From assembly GCF_021134715.1 (NCBI RefSeq), contig NC_060023.1, forward strand, positions 2,170,001 to 2,234,000: DNA of 64,000 bases, given 5' to 3'. The notes beneath the pieces were generated by a model. That model did not search any database, was not told the origin of the DNA, and was given only the letters and a program-made list of their open reading frames with translations. Below, piece by piece: positions 1-12,649 of the stretch (position 1 is the first letter of the stretch; the number at the start of each line of letters is the position of its first letter). The position numbers and the translations under genes were made by a program. This stretch comes from Daphnia pulex. Taxonomy: Eukaryota > Arthropoda > Branchiopoda > Diplostraca > Daphniidae.

Positions 1-1446
1 CTGACGGCTGTGAGGATGGGTAGTTGTAAGAGGATCGAAGTTCACTCTCAAAGCTGAGTACTTCACCGATAGTGTGTGCCAAAATGGTTTCATCCTCAAG
101 GATAACCGGTGTGTCCTTTACTAGTTTCTCGACAGCAAGTTGAACGAGTCCTCGTGAAAAATCCGTTAAAGCATCATTAGGTGCATACAAGGGTTGAACG
201 TTTGTTTCGAGGAATTTAGCGTGATCTCCAATCCACTGAAGAATCTGGCGCATATACCACTCGGGTTTGTCACGACGGTTGGTTGGTCGATTACCACCAA
301 AATGATATAAAAATCTTTTCAATAGAGGATATATTAATTCTTGGATGGCTAGGCTGGAAGGAGTAAATCTAGACAAAATCACATGATCTGCCACACTTGG
401 ATCTTCCAACCTGAAAGAAATAAAGAATTCAAAATGTATCCGCAAACTTGTACTTGGGCCAGTGTAGAACTGACTGTTTGGATGGGATTTCCAGTTTGCC
501 AAGGCACTGAAATTGTAACTGAAACTTGCTCATCACATCAGGTGGAGGGACAGTTTTTAAAACCTCCTGGTTCGTTGAAATCAAAGGCCACTGTATCAGT
601 TTAAGAGTATCTTGCATTTCCCTGTTTTTCAAAAGAACATTTTTTAACGTGTATAATAAATCTTTAATTGAAATGGGCTATACTTTTTTAGTTTTTCCTT
701 GATCATCTCAAACCAGAAAATTACAGTATCATTAACAAACTTTTTTAGATTTTCACACTGAGATGTTTCCAGCATGCAGTTGTGTTGTACGAGTTTGTTG
801 TACAACTCAACAGCTTCCAAATCTAGGTTAGACTGTAAACTCTGTCGGATTTTCTCACTAATATCATAAGTGATGAAACATGATTAATACTTTATGATGG
901 GGTTTATATGTTTATTAAATTGAATACCTTAGATCTTCCACAGTTTTGATGCATTTCAGGTAGGAATATTCCAGTTCAAGTCTTTCTATTTCTTGTAGTT
1001 GACTGCTGAAATTTCCTAGAAATGTGTCGACAGATGTTAAGTGTGATTGGGCTTCAACTTTCAAGTCCAAGTATTGTTTTTCAAGAGTCACTAGTTTTTT
1101 TGAGAGCTCTTCAACCTCCCTCAAGGTGTTTTGAACTTTTGTTGGAGCTTCTGTGCTAACTAATGAAAGCTGAAAATAGATAAATATTAGATAAATAGAT
1201 GTTGGAAAAACAGGTGAAGCAAGATTATTTTACTTTCTCTTTCAGATCATTTTGTATGGTTTTGGTTTCATCATACAGTTCTTTGAGTTTGTGAAGTTGT
1301 TTTAAATCTGATCCAATTTCTTCATTGAGTGCTTTTACAATTTTTCTTTGCAAATCCGGGTTTTCCTCCGTCATCTCAATAAATATGTGTAATTTATTAA
1401 GTTTGTTTACACAACTTGTTTGCTGCTCACTGGCTGCCACAGCCAC
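1..1446 (-). CDS. RINT1: RINT1/TIP20 family vesicle-tethering protein, N-terminal part, cut by window edge
   Basis: RINT1 is the RAD50-interacting subunit of the NRZ/Dsl1 tethering complex (with ZW10 and NAG) that captures Golgi-derived COPI vesicles at the ER. Family knowledge also links it to the G2/M checkpoint. I chose the start at 1446. Exon 1 runs to 1225 (EEIGSDLKQLHKLKEL) and exon 2 covers about 1169-928 (LEYSYLKCIKTVEDL); a further short exon lies near 840-680. The exon around 630-430 carries LKLIQWPLIS, and 370-1 reads YPLLKRFLYHFGGNRPTN, KPEWYMRQILQWIGDH and LTDFSRGLVQLAVEKL. All follow the order and spacing of human RINT1. Introns are short. The C-terminal two thirds lie left of the window. 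The CENP-N-like gene is on the same strand about 360 bp upstream. Confidence 0.85.
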
Positions 1447-1807
1447 ACTACAATTTGCTATTGAAAACTGTCTGCTTGTTTATGTGTCAGAATAAATCGC
1501 GAGGTTGCAAGATAAATTGAACACAACTCATTAACTCATAATTCATAGTCATAAGCAGAGAATAAGCGGAAATCCATGAAAATCCAGTAGCTGATGAAAA
1601 TTATGAATAATTATGCTTTTTACTCTCTTACTTTGTCATAACTTATGATCGAGCGAGACGAGACTGAAAGTCCGAAACAATCACTCTACCAAAACACTTT
1701 TCGATAATAGAATGAATTCAAATTTAGTGTATTTAAAAATCATTTAAATTTACCGTAATAACCGTATCATACAGTTTGAAAATGAAAAATGTAGCAACAA
1801 TTACAGT

Positions 1808-2950
1808 CTAGTTTTCTTCTATATCCTTTGTTGAAATTGAGGTGCGCCCTAAATTAACGATGTTTTCAAAAAACGGGTTTAAAGGGTACGTGAGAATTCC
1901 CTTGTCCAATGAATAGTTAAAAAACTCGAGGAGGTTGTCTGATCGTAAGGTTACTTTAAGGTCGCACTTAAGTTTCGAAGTCGTCCGGGTACCGGAGAAC
2001 TTGGACGAAGACTAAGCAATAGAAAATAAAAAATTAGGCGTGAACTGGATCTAGAAAGAGAAACAAAATTTTACCGAAACAGTGAATTTGGTTATGACAG
2101 GATCCTTCTCAGGATAGAAATGCTCAGAATAGTATTCATCTTTTCTTTTCTTCCATGGTCTATCTTCATCTTCTATGTCTTCTTTTAAATCTGCAATCAA
2201 ACAACAAGAATTATGTCTCAAAAAATTGGCTTCCAGAATAATGACAAATTACCCGAATGAGATTCTTTCATCTCGACGTCTGCATCGATTGGATGTGTAG
2301 TTTTGACAGGTCTTCTACAGATCTTTCCTTTGCTAATCTTGTTTAAATGCAGTTGTCTTAGGGAACGGAAATCATTGCCTTCAAGAGGAAGTATTCTCAA
2401 TCGAGTTGCTCCATACACTTTGATCAGGGTGTCGGCGATCATATCAGGGATGGATTTTTTAATGCAATAGAAAACAGTTTCATTTGGAAAAACCACAAAA
2501 TAGAATGGGGGCTTAAATCGGGAGTTTGCAAGTTTTTCTTTGGCATTTAGGGCAGACGTATATGTTATTCTACAAAATATAGCACCTTTTTGACCTTGGC
2601 ACACTATGCACTGCAAATGTAATAATTGCTTGTCAATTTAAACATTAATAGGAAAGGTTATCACTGTTTGTCTTACTGGTAATCGTACTTTGGTTTCCAT
2701 GACCGAAAGCAGTGATTCTTGTAACTGGGTAGCAGACTCCATATTTTGCATCATATTCTCATCTGCATTAATGATTGCAAATCCCTTCCATTTCTCTCGA
2801 TCTCTATTCGCTGGTTTCGCTACAAAAGCTAAATTCAAATCATTAGAGCAAGACTGATTCCATTTTAACTTTATTTCTGGACACAAAGATACCTTTAAGC
2901 TCTTCTTTTGCAGTTTCTAGTGCTAGTTCTGGAACTCTAACTGGAGCCAT
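1808..2950 (-). CDS. CENPN: CENP-N-like inner kinetochore protein, short N-terminus
   Basis: Five exons join in phase: 2950-2893, 2828-2677, 2610-2253, 2190-2075 and 2011-1808, giving 295 residues. CENP-N is the CCAN subunit that, with CENP-L, reads CENP-A nucleosomes. The match is a weak but ordered pattern. KWKGFAIINADENM matches the helical linker, and FKPPFYFVVFPNETVFYCIK fits the CENP-N strand with KPTYVVYYSQ. RSLRQLHLNK aligns with the following helix. The C-terminus LKCDLKVTLRSDNLLEFFN ... ILTYPLNPFFENI fits the family's LRCLIKFSSPHLLEAL ... DAPLSPLL. The vertebrate protein is about 340 residues. What is missing is most of the N-terminal pyrin-like domain that touches CENP-A, unless an upstream exon was not recognised. 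The identification rests on motif order only. Confidence 0.65.
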
Positions 2951-4158
2951 ATTTTATAAAGTTCGCTCTGAAAACTGTAGCGTTTAACGAGGAATTCTAA
3001 TTTTGAATATAAATCACTGAAAGCAAGTTAGCTTTTTGCCTTTTTGGAGATTCAGGTGTACAGAGAGACAGCAGAGATCTAGCGGCAACTACAACGCCAA
3101 GAAATTTTGAAAGGAGAGGAAAAGAAGATGGGCCAACCTTTAAAGAAGCCAGTTCTTTCCCGCAGCCTCGCGGACCGCCGGTGGCGGTTGCCCGGTTCAA
3201 ATCTTTGAGAAAATTCAAATGTCAATACTCAATACAAACTGTATCCAGATAACTTGTAGAAGATCGTGGAAGATAAAATAATTAGTAAGATTAATAAGTA
3301 GATTTTAAAATCCAGTGGAAAATACTCGCCCTTTAGATTACAGTAAAAAGTTTGAGACACTCGGCCACAAAATAAAGTATATGGGAAATTAATCAATACA
3401 TCAATCAATTATTTATTTACACCATTACCCGTTAGAGACCGGTTGCGTCACTCCCTCTTTTGCTGGTTATTATGAATTTCCGTGCATACTAAGTGATGGA
3501 ACAAGCTACAAAAAAAGAACGCGCTTGCAGCGCTGTCACGAAAATGAATGTATTTATTATTTGCTTCCTCATGGCCGTCATCACAGCTGACATGTTTTCT
3601 TTTTCTGTTTGCTTATTACCTAATATTATGTATAGAAAACCCAAAGCTCCAGCTGGGTGTATAACATAGTCACTCTCAAGTTACACTGGAGCACTTGGTA
3701 TTTTATATACTTGCGGTTCGTGGCACACCTTGGAAATTGGGAAATAGTGTTAAATGTTCATCTCTATATTGATTTCCATATCTACTCTATATAGATATTT
3801 CCTTGTCTTAACTTAACTTGCTAATGTGTGTGTTTATTTAACGAGACTCGACGCAATCAACGGAACAAACGTTTGACCGTCGATAAAAAGTTGGAAAAAA
3901 GTTGATCATCTTTCATCCAATTCTTAGCAAAATAATTCGTTCGTTGCACAAAACTCTGTCACAAGCAACAGCTAGCTAGTAACCACAAAGGAAGTGATTA
4001 CCAGACACCGAAGATCAACCGGAAACAAATGTTTATCAGCGTCTGCGTTTCGATACATAAACAAAAGCTTATTTTGGTCTCAACTCAGTCAGTAGACAGC
4101 GGTCAAGCGTTGGTAATCCAAAAAGGTTGAGCGGGCCGTTCAAATCGATTACGGGAAT
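2951..4158. other. Intergenic region between CENP-N-like gene and NRF-6 copy 1
   Basis: No coding exon with splice support was found here. An open frame at 3218-2997 (minus) has no recognisable domain and does not look like the missing CENP-N N-terminus. The right part presumably holds the promoter and 5' leader of the first NRF-6 gene, but I see no clear TATA box. Confidence 0.5.
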
Positions 4159-7118
4159 ATGCATTTCCCAATTTTTTTAGTGTTATTAGTCGGTTTTGGA
4201 AAAACGACTTCTTCCTTAATTAACAACCGAGAATTACATCACAATTCTTCAGTCTCGTCAGACGGAATTCCACAGGAAAAAATTAATAAGAACCAACAAC
4301 GTGATGGAAAGTCGATCGCCACCAACATCATCACTCAAGCCATCATCGCGTTACTCGCTCGTGAGCAACACAACATCACCAAGTCGTCCAACTTCCCGAC
4401 CCTTGTGGCCACCAATATCAGCGAGCAGTGCCACAAGGACAGTGTCACCTATCACCAAGCCTATCTCCTTAGAGTCGACTGGGCTAAGAAAAGTAATTAT
4501 AATTCAAATCAAATTCAACATTCACCCGCGAAATGCTTAAAAACCTTATAATTTGATATGTGCAGTGTTTGAATCTACCGGCAAACTCCCGGAAGCCTGG
4601 CACGGCAGTGGCAATTTGCACGGTCTAGGACTTTTCGACGAGTGTTTATCGGTAGGATACTGGGCGGAAATGCCATTCCACGGTCAGTATTGTACGGTGT
4701 TCTTCGATTCAGCGTTAGTAATGCCATGGGAGCTGGAAGAGACTAGTCCAACCAAGAAAAATTCAGAGAATAATGAGATGCAGCGAAACAATTGGGTGGG
4801 GATTCTGCAAGGCTTGGAGTTGCTCTACAACGGCCCGAGATTGAAAGAGCCCAAAATGAGAAGCAGCGATCCCAATTCGAAACATTTAATGGCCCTCGAT
4901 TATTGCATACCTTCTTCGTGCTCCGCTCAAGACTTCCGCTCGTCTGTCGCCCAATTGGTGGGGAGCAGAGTCATAGGGAACACGACGTACGATGGGAATT
5001 TCTACTACACTTCCATGGTCACCATCAACGACGAGAATTATTGCTACACCACAGAGAAGATCCACGCCCCACCCAAGTATAACGGAGCCGATATTACTGT
5101 TGTGTAAGTCATAGTATATTTTCAATTAATTTTCAATCATTCATCGATGTAATATCTCTCTAATTGAAATTAAGTGTCGTACTGAGTTTACTTGGATTGG
5201 TTGTTCTTTTGGCCACATCGCACGAATTATGGCTGCATTATCAAAATCGTCCTGTCCAGCCGAAGAAAATGGTCGTGAAAGCATTGCATTGTTTCTCCAT
5301 GCTCACCAACGGCAAGAAATTGTTGTCCACCAAATCGGCCGCCGTCGACAACTTGGCCTGTTTGAATGGAATCAGAGTCCTGTCAACCACCTGGATCGTT
5401 CTCTATCACACGTACTATCAAGCAATTATCAATCCCATGTACAACGTTTTTACATTAATTGAGGTAATAAATGAATTCCGTCCGTATTATACATATAATT
5501 AAAGTATTATTTCTTAGGATGCACTGACATGGCAACTTCATAGCGTTCTGAACGCCACCGTTTCAGTCGACACGTTTTTCCTGATGAGCGGCCTGCTCGT
5601 CACTTATTCCTTGATGCGCCAGCTGGACCGAAACAAAGGCCGTTTTAACGTTGGCTTCTTTTATCTTCATCGATATCTCAGGTCTCTATACATTTTATTG
5701 TTTGGTCCATTTTATCCTGGACTAATTGATTTTCCTATTTGACACAGACTGACGCCGGTTTACGCCGTGATATTGGGCTTCATAGCCACACTGTTGGCTT
5801 ATCTCGGATCAGGACCCAATTGGCAAAATGTCCGGAATCATAGCCTTGTTTGTCGCTCGAGATGGTGGACCAATCTTCTTTACATCAATAACTTTTTGGG
5901 AGCTGATGTAATAATGGAGTAACACTTATTTTAAATTTGGCCTGAATGATTTAATATTATTACCTTATCGGTTTTAGTGTATGGGTGAGACCTGGTATTT
6001 AGCATGTGATATGCAAATGTTTATACTGAGTCCGCTATTCATCTATCCTCTTTGGCGATGGAGAAAAATTGGCTTGAGCTGGGCCATTTTCAATATAGTA
6101 GGAATTCTGTGTGGAACTATTGCCATCTTCATTGTTTGGGATCTTCCAGCTATGAGTTTTTTCACAAGAGAGTATGTTATTTTTACTTTCTTTTCTATTT
6201 TTAGGCTGATGATTATACCTAATCAATTTAATTAAACATTATAGGAATGACATGAACAATCCGTATTACTTCTATGGCTATTATGCTTCACTGTGGACTC
6301 GTTTTCCTCCATACATTCTTGGAATTTTACTCGGATGGATACTTCACTTGACAAAGAACACGCAGATTAAACTTAAGAAGGTAACTTTTTTAGCGTGAAT
6401 TTTTAACCATATCATTATTTTTTTTTATAAAACCTTTTTTAATTTTTTAAAATTAGGTTGTGGTGGCTGTTGGCTGGACCCTCACCATCGTGATTGGATT
6501 GGCCGTTATTTACGGTATGGTGCCTTATTTGAATGAGTACGAGGTTCCGGAAATGAACGATTTCGTCCGCGTCTCGTACGGATCACTTCACCGCATCGCC
6601 TGGGCCTCCTGCGTCGCTTGGATTATTTTCGCTTGCATTCATGGTTACGGAGGTATATATTTAATTATTTAAATACTTTAAAGTCTATTATAGAATAACC
6701 TAAAATTATCGAACGTGAAAAAGGATACGTCAACCGCTTTCTATCGTGGAAGATATTTATTCCGTTGGGCCGCTTGACGTATGTCGTCTACCTAGTTCAT
6801 CAAAACTACTTGCTGGTCTATCACGCTTACATCCGAAAGCCGTATTACTACACCAAGTTCACTCACGCCGAGCACTACTTTGGCATTATCTTGATGGTCT
6901 TTCTCATGGCATTCGCCATCTGCCTGGTCGTGGAGGTTCCTCTTTTGAATTTGGAGAAGCTGCTCGTCAATCCCACCAGGACAAGTATGTCATTTGACTT
7001 TACCTTTTCAAAGTTCATTTCGTTCATCTGTTTTCCCTTTTGACAATGAAAAACAGAAAAACCTGCGGCAGTCGATATTGAAATTGAGCCAAAGAGGCCG
7101 AACGGAGAAGAAGATTGA
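4159..7118 (+). CDS. NRF-6-like acyltransferase-3 family membrane protein, copy 1
   Basis: Ten exons join in phase: 4159-4492, 4566-5103, 5175-5463, 5518-5681, 5748-5907, 5978-6171, 6245-6380, 6457-6652, 6724-6984 and 7057-7118 (777 residues). After a signal peptide (MHFPIFLVLLVGFGK) comes the extracellular NRF domain: EQCHKDSVTYHQAYLLRVDWA, then ESTGKLPEAWHGSGN and GLGLFDECLSV, with conserved cysteines ending near ALDYCIPSSCS. A membrane helix (VVLSLLGLVVLLATSH) leads into the multi-pass acyltransferase-3 domain with the conserved His in STTWIVLYHTYY and FFLMSGLLVTYSLM. The family is named for C. elegans nose-resistant-to-fluoxetine mutants and is implicated in lipid or xenobiotic transport; the substrate here is unknown. 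The ATG opens the only frame with a signal peptide. A paralogue with the same exon phases follows 960 bp downstream. Confidence 0.9.
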
Positions 7119-8076
7119 GTTAAATCTCCACGTTATTCGTTTAAATCACCCGCTAGTTGAAATATTGGTTTTAATGGAACACACACACGTATACATGAAT
7201 GATTGCAAAAGTATGTAATGTAATGTTGATTCTTGCGTCACGCTATTACAATAGAGATAACATTATTATAGCATATAGTATAATACCGATAGAATCGGTA
7301 ATGCCTGCATAAATCATAAACATATAAGTGTAAACACTTTTCTTTTCAAGCTGTAGACGATTTTTGATTATTCTGTCCATTGCGTAATAAGGGAAAACGC
7401 CTCCTATCATTAGTGCGCATTATAATGAATATTGCAACTTTCACATTGTAAATTAACTAGATTTTGATTGTCACGTTCCGTTCACGTGATCACGTCTCCA
7501 GTTAATCATTAGTAAATCAAAAAAAGAACAAGATGAGATTTGAATAATGATAAGTAAAGGTGACCTTTGTTATAAGTGCATTCAGTGGATAACGGTCATT
7601 ATTAGAGCTTATGATGGCGAAAGGTCGTTTTTTTATTGTCTCAAGTAACAAGTATGTAAATAAGCAGCCTTCGTCTTTGATGTCCATACGTTTTCAAATC
7701 ATTCTTGCACCATCAAATACAGATAAAACTATTTGTCCGCACATGTCAAATTAATTTTTTATCCTTGTCGATAGCGTTCCCAATTGTTTGGATAAGGCGC
7801 GACAATTTCATTTCAAAATTTAAAACGCAAAAAGAGCGGCAACTCTTTGCTCTATAACCTCCAACGGTGTCAATGACGAAACTTTCATCCGGTCACAATA
7901 ATCACAAACGTAATAGTGTGTGCCTTATCAGGAAGTTCGTTAACGCAACAGCATATAAAACTGATTATTATTGTCCATTATCGAACAGTTGAGCGTGAAC
8001 CTTTTATACTAGTACACTATAATTAGTATATAGCGCCCTAGTTATTACAGGTTCTTATAGGCGTGAGCTCAACGCC
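7119..8076. other. Intergenic region between the NRF-6 paralogues
   Basis: AT-rich, with no supported exon. It should contain the 3' end of copy 1 and the promoter of copy 2. A TATA-like box lies at 7954-7960. Confidence 0.5.
7954..7960 (+). promoter_or_regulatory. TATA-like box of NRF-6 copy 2
   Basis: TATAAAA lies 117 bp upstream of the chosen ATG at 8077, a plausible spacing for a TATA promoter with a leader of about 90 nt. The support is sequence match and position only. Confidence 0.35.
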
Positions 8077-11000
8077 ATGTTTTTATTTTTTATTTTAGTT
8101 CTTGCCGGGGCCGGCCAAGTGATTTCTTTAACGAGCAATCTAGATCAACTTAGTCGATTTGATTCAATCGAATTAGGTATCTCTCCAGAGGAGCTCGAAA
8201 ATTTAGAATTGTCAGAAATTGATCCAAGCCTTTATTTAAATCAACAAAATGACGACGACAAGTCCATCGTTAGTAACATTGTTACTAATGCCATCGTCGC
8301 CTTCTTTGCGCGGGAACGGCGCAATCTTTCAAAAAGATCCAATTTCCCAACACTTGTGGCCACCAACATCAGCGAGCAATGTTTAAACGACAGCATCGCT
8401 TACCACCAAGCCTACCTTCTTCGAGTCGACTGGGCCAAGCAAAGTAAATCTTCTTCAAAATGTTTTTATTTTATTTTATTTTATTAAAATTTTTTCCTAC
8501 GTATTGCACAGTGTATGAATCGACGGGGAAATTCCCAGAAGCGCTTTATTACAGTGGTAACTTTCACGGGCTAGGACTTTTCGACGAATGTCTAGCCGTC
8601 CAGGCCGATTGGACCAACACATCCTTCCAGGGCAAGTACTGCACGGTGTTCTTTGATTCGGACCTGGTAATGCCAGAAGAGTTGGAAGAGGAGAATCCCG
8701 TAACAGGAGACGAAATGCAGCGGACAAATTGGGTGGGAATCATACAGGTGTTGGAATGGCTCTACAACGGTCCGAAATTGAAAGAGCCCAAAGTGAGAGA
8801 CACCGATCTTAACTCAAGATACCTGGCAGCCCTTGATTATTGCATCCCTTCTTCCTGCACCGCTAAAGACTTCCGCTTGTCCATTGCGCAACTGATCGGA
8901 AGTAGGGCGATAGATAACACGACTTACAACGACACCAATTACTACACTTCCATGGTGGCCGTCAACGACGATAATTATTGCTACACCGCCGAGCAGATCA
9001 AAGCCACTCCGAATTTTGACGGACCCGACATAGCTGTGATGTAATTTACCGCTTAAGTGCTGATTATCTAATTTATTATGTAACCATGGTCTCTCTTATT
9101 TTACAGTGTTACATTAAGCATCCTTGGCTTGGTGATTCTTTGTGCTACACTACACGATGTGTGGTTCAGTTATTACCAAATTCAACCCGATCAGCCGAAA
9201 AAAGTTGGACTGCCTGTGAAAGCCCTGCGGTGTTTCTCCATGCTAACCAACGGCAAGAAATTGCTGTCAACCAAATCAGCTGCTGTTGACAATCTGTCCT
9301 GTTTGAACGGAATGCGAGTGTTGTCCACTACCTGGATCGTTCTTTACCATACGTACTATTTAGCTATTATCAGTCCCATGTACAATCCTTTAGGATTCTT
9401 AAAGGTATAACAAGAAATGTAGAGTATAGTAATGAATTAAATAAAGGACCTCTTATGTAACAATTATTTTCTAGGATGCGTTAGAGTGGCAGTTGCACGG
9501 CGTTCTCAACGGCACAATTGCAGTTGACACATTTTTCTTGATGAGCGGCCTGCTCGTCACTTATTCCTTGATGCGTGAACTGGACCGGAATAAAGGCCGA
9601 TTCAATGTCGCCCTCTTTTATCTCCATCGCTTCCTTAGGTGGATCATCAGGAGTGATTTTTAAAGCAGAACTTGTAACAATAATCAATTTTTAACTTGAA
9701 TCTATAGATTGACCCCAGTTTACGCCGTGATATTGGGTTTCATAGCCACACTGTTGGCTTATCTGGGATCAGGACCCAATTGGCAAAATGTCCGGGACTT
9801 GAGTGTGGCCTGCCGTTGGAACTGGTGGAATAATCTTCTCTACGTCAATAATTACGTCCGTACTTTTGATTTGGAGGTAAAGCGACTGGCTCGAGTCTTT
9901 AGGATATACTTTAAAAGTTTTACTGACATTTATGTGATTATATGATTTCAGTGTATGGGTGAAACCTGGTATTTAGCATGTGATATGCAAATGTTTATAC
10001 TGAGTCCGCTATTCATCTATCCTCTTTGGCGATGGAGAAAAATTGGTTTGAGCTGGGCCATCTTCAACATATTGGGGCTCATTGCTGGAACTATCGCCAT
10101 CTTCATTGTCTGGGATCTTCCAGCTATGGGTTTCTTTACAAGACCGTAAGATCTCATCCTAATAGAAAAATCAGTCTATATTTCACGAATTATTTTTCTT
10201 TAACAGGAATGACACAAGCAATCCGTATTATTACTACGGCTATTATGTCCAAACATGGACCCGTTTCCCGCCTTACATACTCGGAATTCTACTCGGTTGG
10301 ATTCTTCACAAAACTAAAAATTCCAGAATCAAGATGAACAAGGTTTTATAGGATGCCCATTTTATTTGTCTTTTATCAATAGCTTTTTTTTTTTAAATTT
10401 GTATTTCAATAGGGAGTTGTTGCAGCTGGTTGGTTCTTTGCGACGTTAATCGGCTTAGCCGTCGTTTATGGCATGGTCCCCTATTTGAACGAGCTCGAGA
10501 TACCAGAGATGAACGACGTCGCTCGCGTTTCTTACGGATCGCTCCATCGATTTGCATGGGCGACTGTTGTCGCTTGGATTGTATTTGCCTGTATCCATGG
10601 TTACGGAGGTATTACATCATCATTTAACCTGTATGAAATTCCTCATCAAATTCATTTAGATAATCATTCATGTTTGATTTTAAAGGTTTCATCAACCGAT
10701 TTCTGTCATGGAAGGCTTTTATTCCATTAGCCCGTCTAACCTACGTCGTCTATTTGGTTCATTTAAATTACCTAACGGTCTATCACGCTTACATCCGAAA
10801 GCCGTATTACTACACCAAGTTCACTCACGTTGAGCACTACTTTGGAGTCCTGTTGATGGTCTTTTTCATGGCATTCGCCATCTCCCTTACCGTGGAAGTT
10901 CCGCTGTTAAATTTGGAGAAGCTGCTCGTCAGTCCCACCAAGACAAGTAATATTCAAATCATTAAAATTCAACAGCCAAATTGAATTCGAAATTTATTTC

Positions 11001-11113
11001 TTTTTCTAAAAAAAAATATAGGAAAACCTGAGATGGATGAAAATAAGCAAACAATTCCAAGAGTAGGACTCAATATGAATGCAATTCCTACCTACAAGAC
11101 AGAACAATTCTAA
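8077..11113 (+). CDS. NRF-6-like acyltransferase-3 family membrane protein, copy 2
   Basis: Exons are 8077-8443, 8512-9040, 9107-9404, 9475-9638, 9708-9876, 9952-10145, 10207-10342, 10413-10608, 10686-10946 and 11022-11113 (801 residues). Each boundary has the same phase as in copy 1, and exons 4, 6, 7, 8 and 9 have exactly equal lengths. Signal peptide MFLFFILVLAGAG is followed by the NRF domain (ISEQCLNDSIAYHQAYLLR, GLGLFDECLAV, ALDYCIPSSCTAKDF), the helix TLSILGLVILCATLHD, and the acyltransferase-3 domain with STTWIVLYHTYY. The last exon differs completely from copy 1 (KPEMDENKQT versus KPAAVDIEIE), so the cytoplasmic tails have diverged. The body carries patches nearly identical to copy 1, consistent with gene conversion. 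Substrate unknown. Confidence 0.9.
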
Positions 11114-11276
11114 ACGACCAAAGGACCTCGGATTTTCTGCACGATGGATTTCAAATAGTCCTTCTAAAATTTATTGCGATTGATTGGATTGTTACAGAAT
11201 GATAAATTATACGACGTGGAAAAAAGGCGCTGAATTTCTCTCATTTTATCCCGACAAAATAGTGGCATTACTTTCT

Positions 11277-12270
11277 CTATTCACAGATGAATGGTAGGAA
11301 CTGGCCGCAGTCAATGTCGTCCCATTTGTATTTGTTGGTGGGTACGGAACGAGCGCACGCAGTCCTTGGCAACATGGTCATATCGGGCTGACCCGTCTCC
11401 CAGTTAACGTAACCGAAATTTTCACGAGTGGCCGCCCACGCCCAAGTGTTTTTAGAAGGGCAGTAAACATTTGCAGCCAACGTCTCCAAGCAAAAAGTTC
11501 CCGATGTCCAAAATCCGATTGTCGTAAAAAGGTTATCCGCTGTCAACAAATCAATTGAGATAAAATGAACCATTCGAATACATAAAAATAATTAGCAAAC
11601 TTACATTTTGCTATTATGGCAGGTAAATAAGTTTCGAATTCGGCTTGTTTTTCCGCCGTTTTGAAGCTAATGAGAGACCGACCGTTGGCCTTACAGAAAT
11701 CAAAGGCATCCACCCACGGTTTCTATAGAATAAAATACATAGTTTAATAATCAAAACTGGAATAAAATGAAATCACTTTTTAAAATGCTCACCTGAGTGT
11801 TGACGGGGCAAACACAACCTGTCGGCAGCTTGTAACATTTGAAGCCGCCGGTGAAACTGACACATTCTACACGGATACAAGTTGACTTATAATATTTCAT
11901 GCGAAAAATAAAATTGTTCAATTTCTAGAATCTAATAGTACTATACCGTTCGGATTGGGAGGCGTCGGAGTTGGCGGAGTTGGCGTTGGCGGAGTTGGCG
12001 TTGGCGGCGTTGGCGGAGTTGGCGGAGTTGGTGGAGTTGGCGTCGGAGTTGATGGAGGATTTACCCCAGGTTTGTCGATTGAAATTGAAATGCCTCCAAA
12101 TAAGAATTTGTTGTCTACTTCGCCAACCGACTCACCATGAATACCTACAATACCAACACACTGTTAATTTTAAACCAATTAAATTTTAAAAGAATTAATA
12201 ACTGCCTACCAGTAGCCAAAACAAGACCCACACAGACTAACACGGAGAACAAGATGCTGCGCTTCGACAT
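11277..12270 (-). CDS. Secreted C-type lectin-like protein with Pro-Thr linker
   Basis: Five exons join in phase: 12270-12210, 12144-11947, 11866-11793, 11722-11605 and 11539-11277 (237 residues). A signal peptide (SILFSVLVCVGLVLAT) is followed by about 20 residues, then a linker of alternating Thr-Pro and Thr-Pro-Pro units. The C-terminal part is a C-type lectin fold: VDAFDFCKANGRSLISFKTA, then GFWTSGTFCLE, WAATRENFGYVNWETGQPD and KYKWDDIDCGQFLPFICE. The WND-type calcium-site motif is replaced by KWDDIDC, and no EPN or QPD tripeptide sits at the usual sugar-binding position (the QPD in GQPD lies at the WxxGxP turn). Sugar binding is therefore uncertain. In arthropods such proteins act in recognition or in the gut and cuticle surface. 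A TATA-like box lies 41 bp upstream. Confidence 0.88.
11951..12056. repeat. Coding minisatellite (Thr-Pro linker of the lectin)
   Basis: On the + strand this is a run of GGCGTTGGCGGAGTT-type units of 6-9 bp. Read on the minus strand inside lectin exon 2 it encodes Thr-Pro and Thr-Pro-Pro repeats. Such arrays change length easily and probably vary among alleles. Confidence 0.8.
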
Positions 12271-12310
12271 GTTTCGCTATACTGTTGTCATCCAAAGCTC
12301 CGTACGCCAC

Positions 12311-12318
12311 TTTTTATA
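12311..12318 (-). promoter_or_regulatory. TATA-like box of the C-type lectin gene
   Basis: TATAAAAA on the minus strand lies 41 bp upstream of the lectin ATG at 12270. This implies a very short 5' leader. Confidence 0.45.
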
Positions 12319-12649
12319 CTAAACTATATCCGTGTTTGACGATATACACCACCACATATGCCTATAATTGAAAATAATTTTGACTACATTTCAACGACCT
12401 TTATTTAGGTTAAGGTAGGTCGAAAGAGGTCACGCAGATACGGAGATCAATGACCTCTCTCTAAACATTGTAAAAATTAAAGATCTATTTTTGTCTCCAG
12501 TTAACTTATAGATTCATAAATTTTAAGTATAAGTAAAATGACAATATTTTTAGAAAAGATTTGATTGTATTTTTATTGCCGAAAACACAGTACATATGTA
12601 CGATTGTAATATAAATAAATGATTTCAGTGTTGACGGAAGTGAATCGGT

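Noticed and set aside
2997-3218. Minus-strand frame upstream of the CENP-N-like gene
   Set aside because: Considered as the missing N-terminal CENP-N domain, but the composition does not fit and no donor joins it to the exon at 2950.
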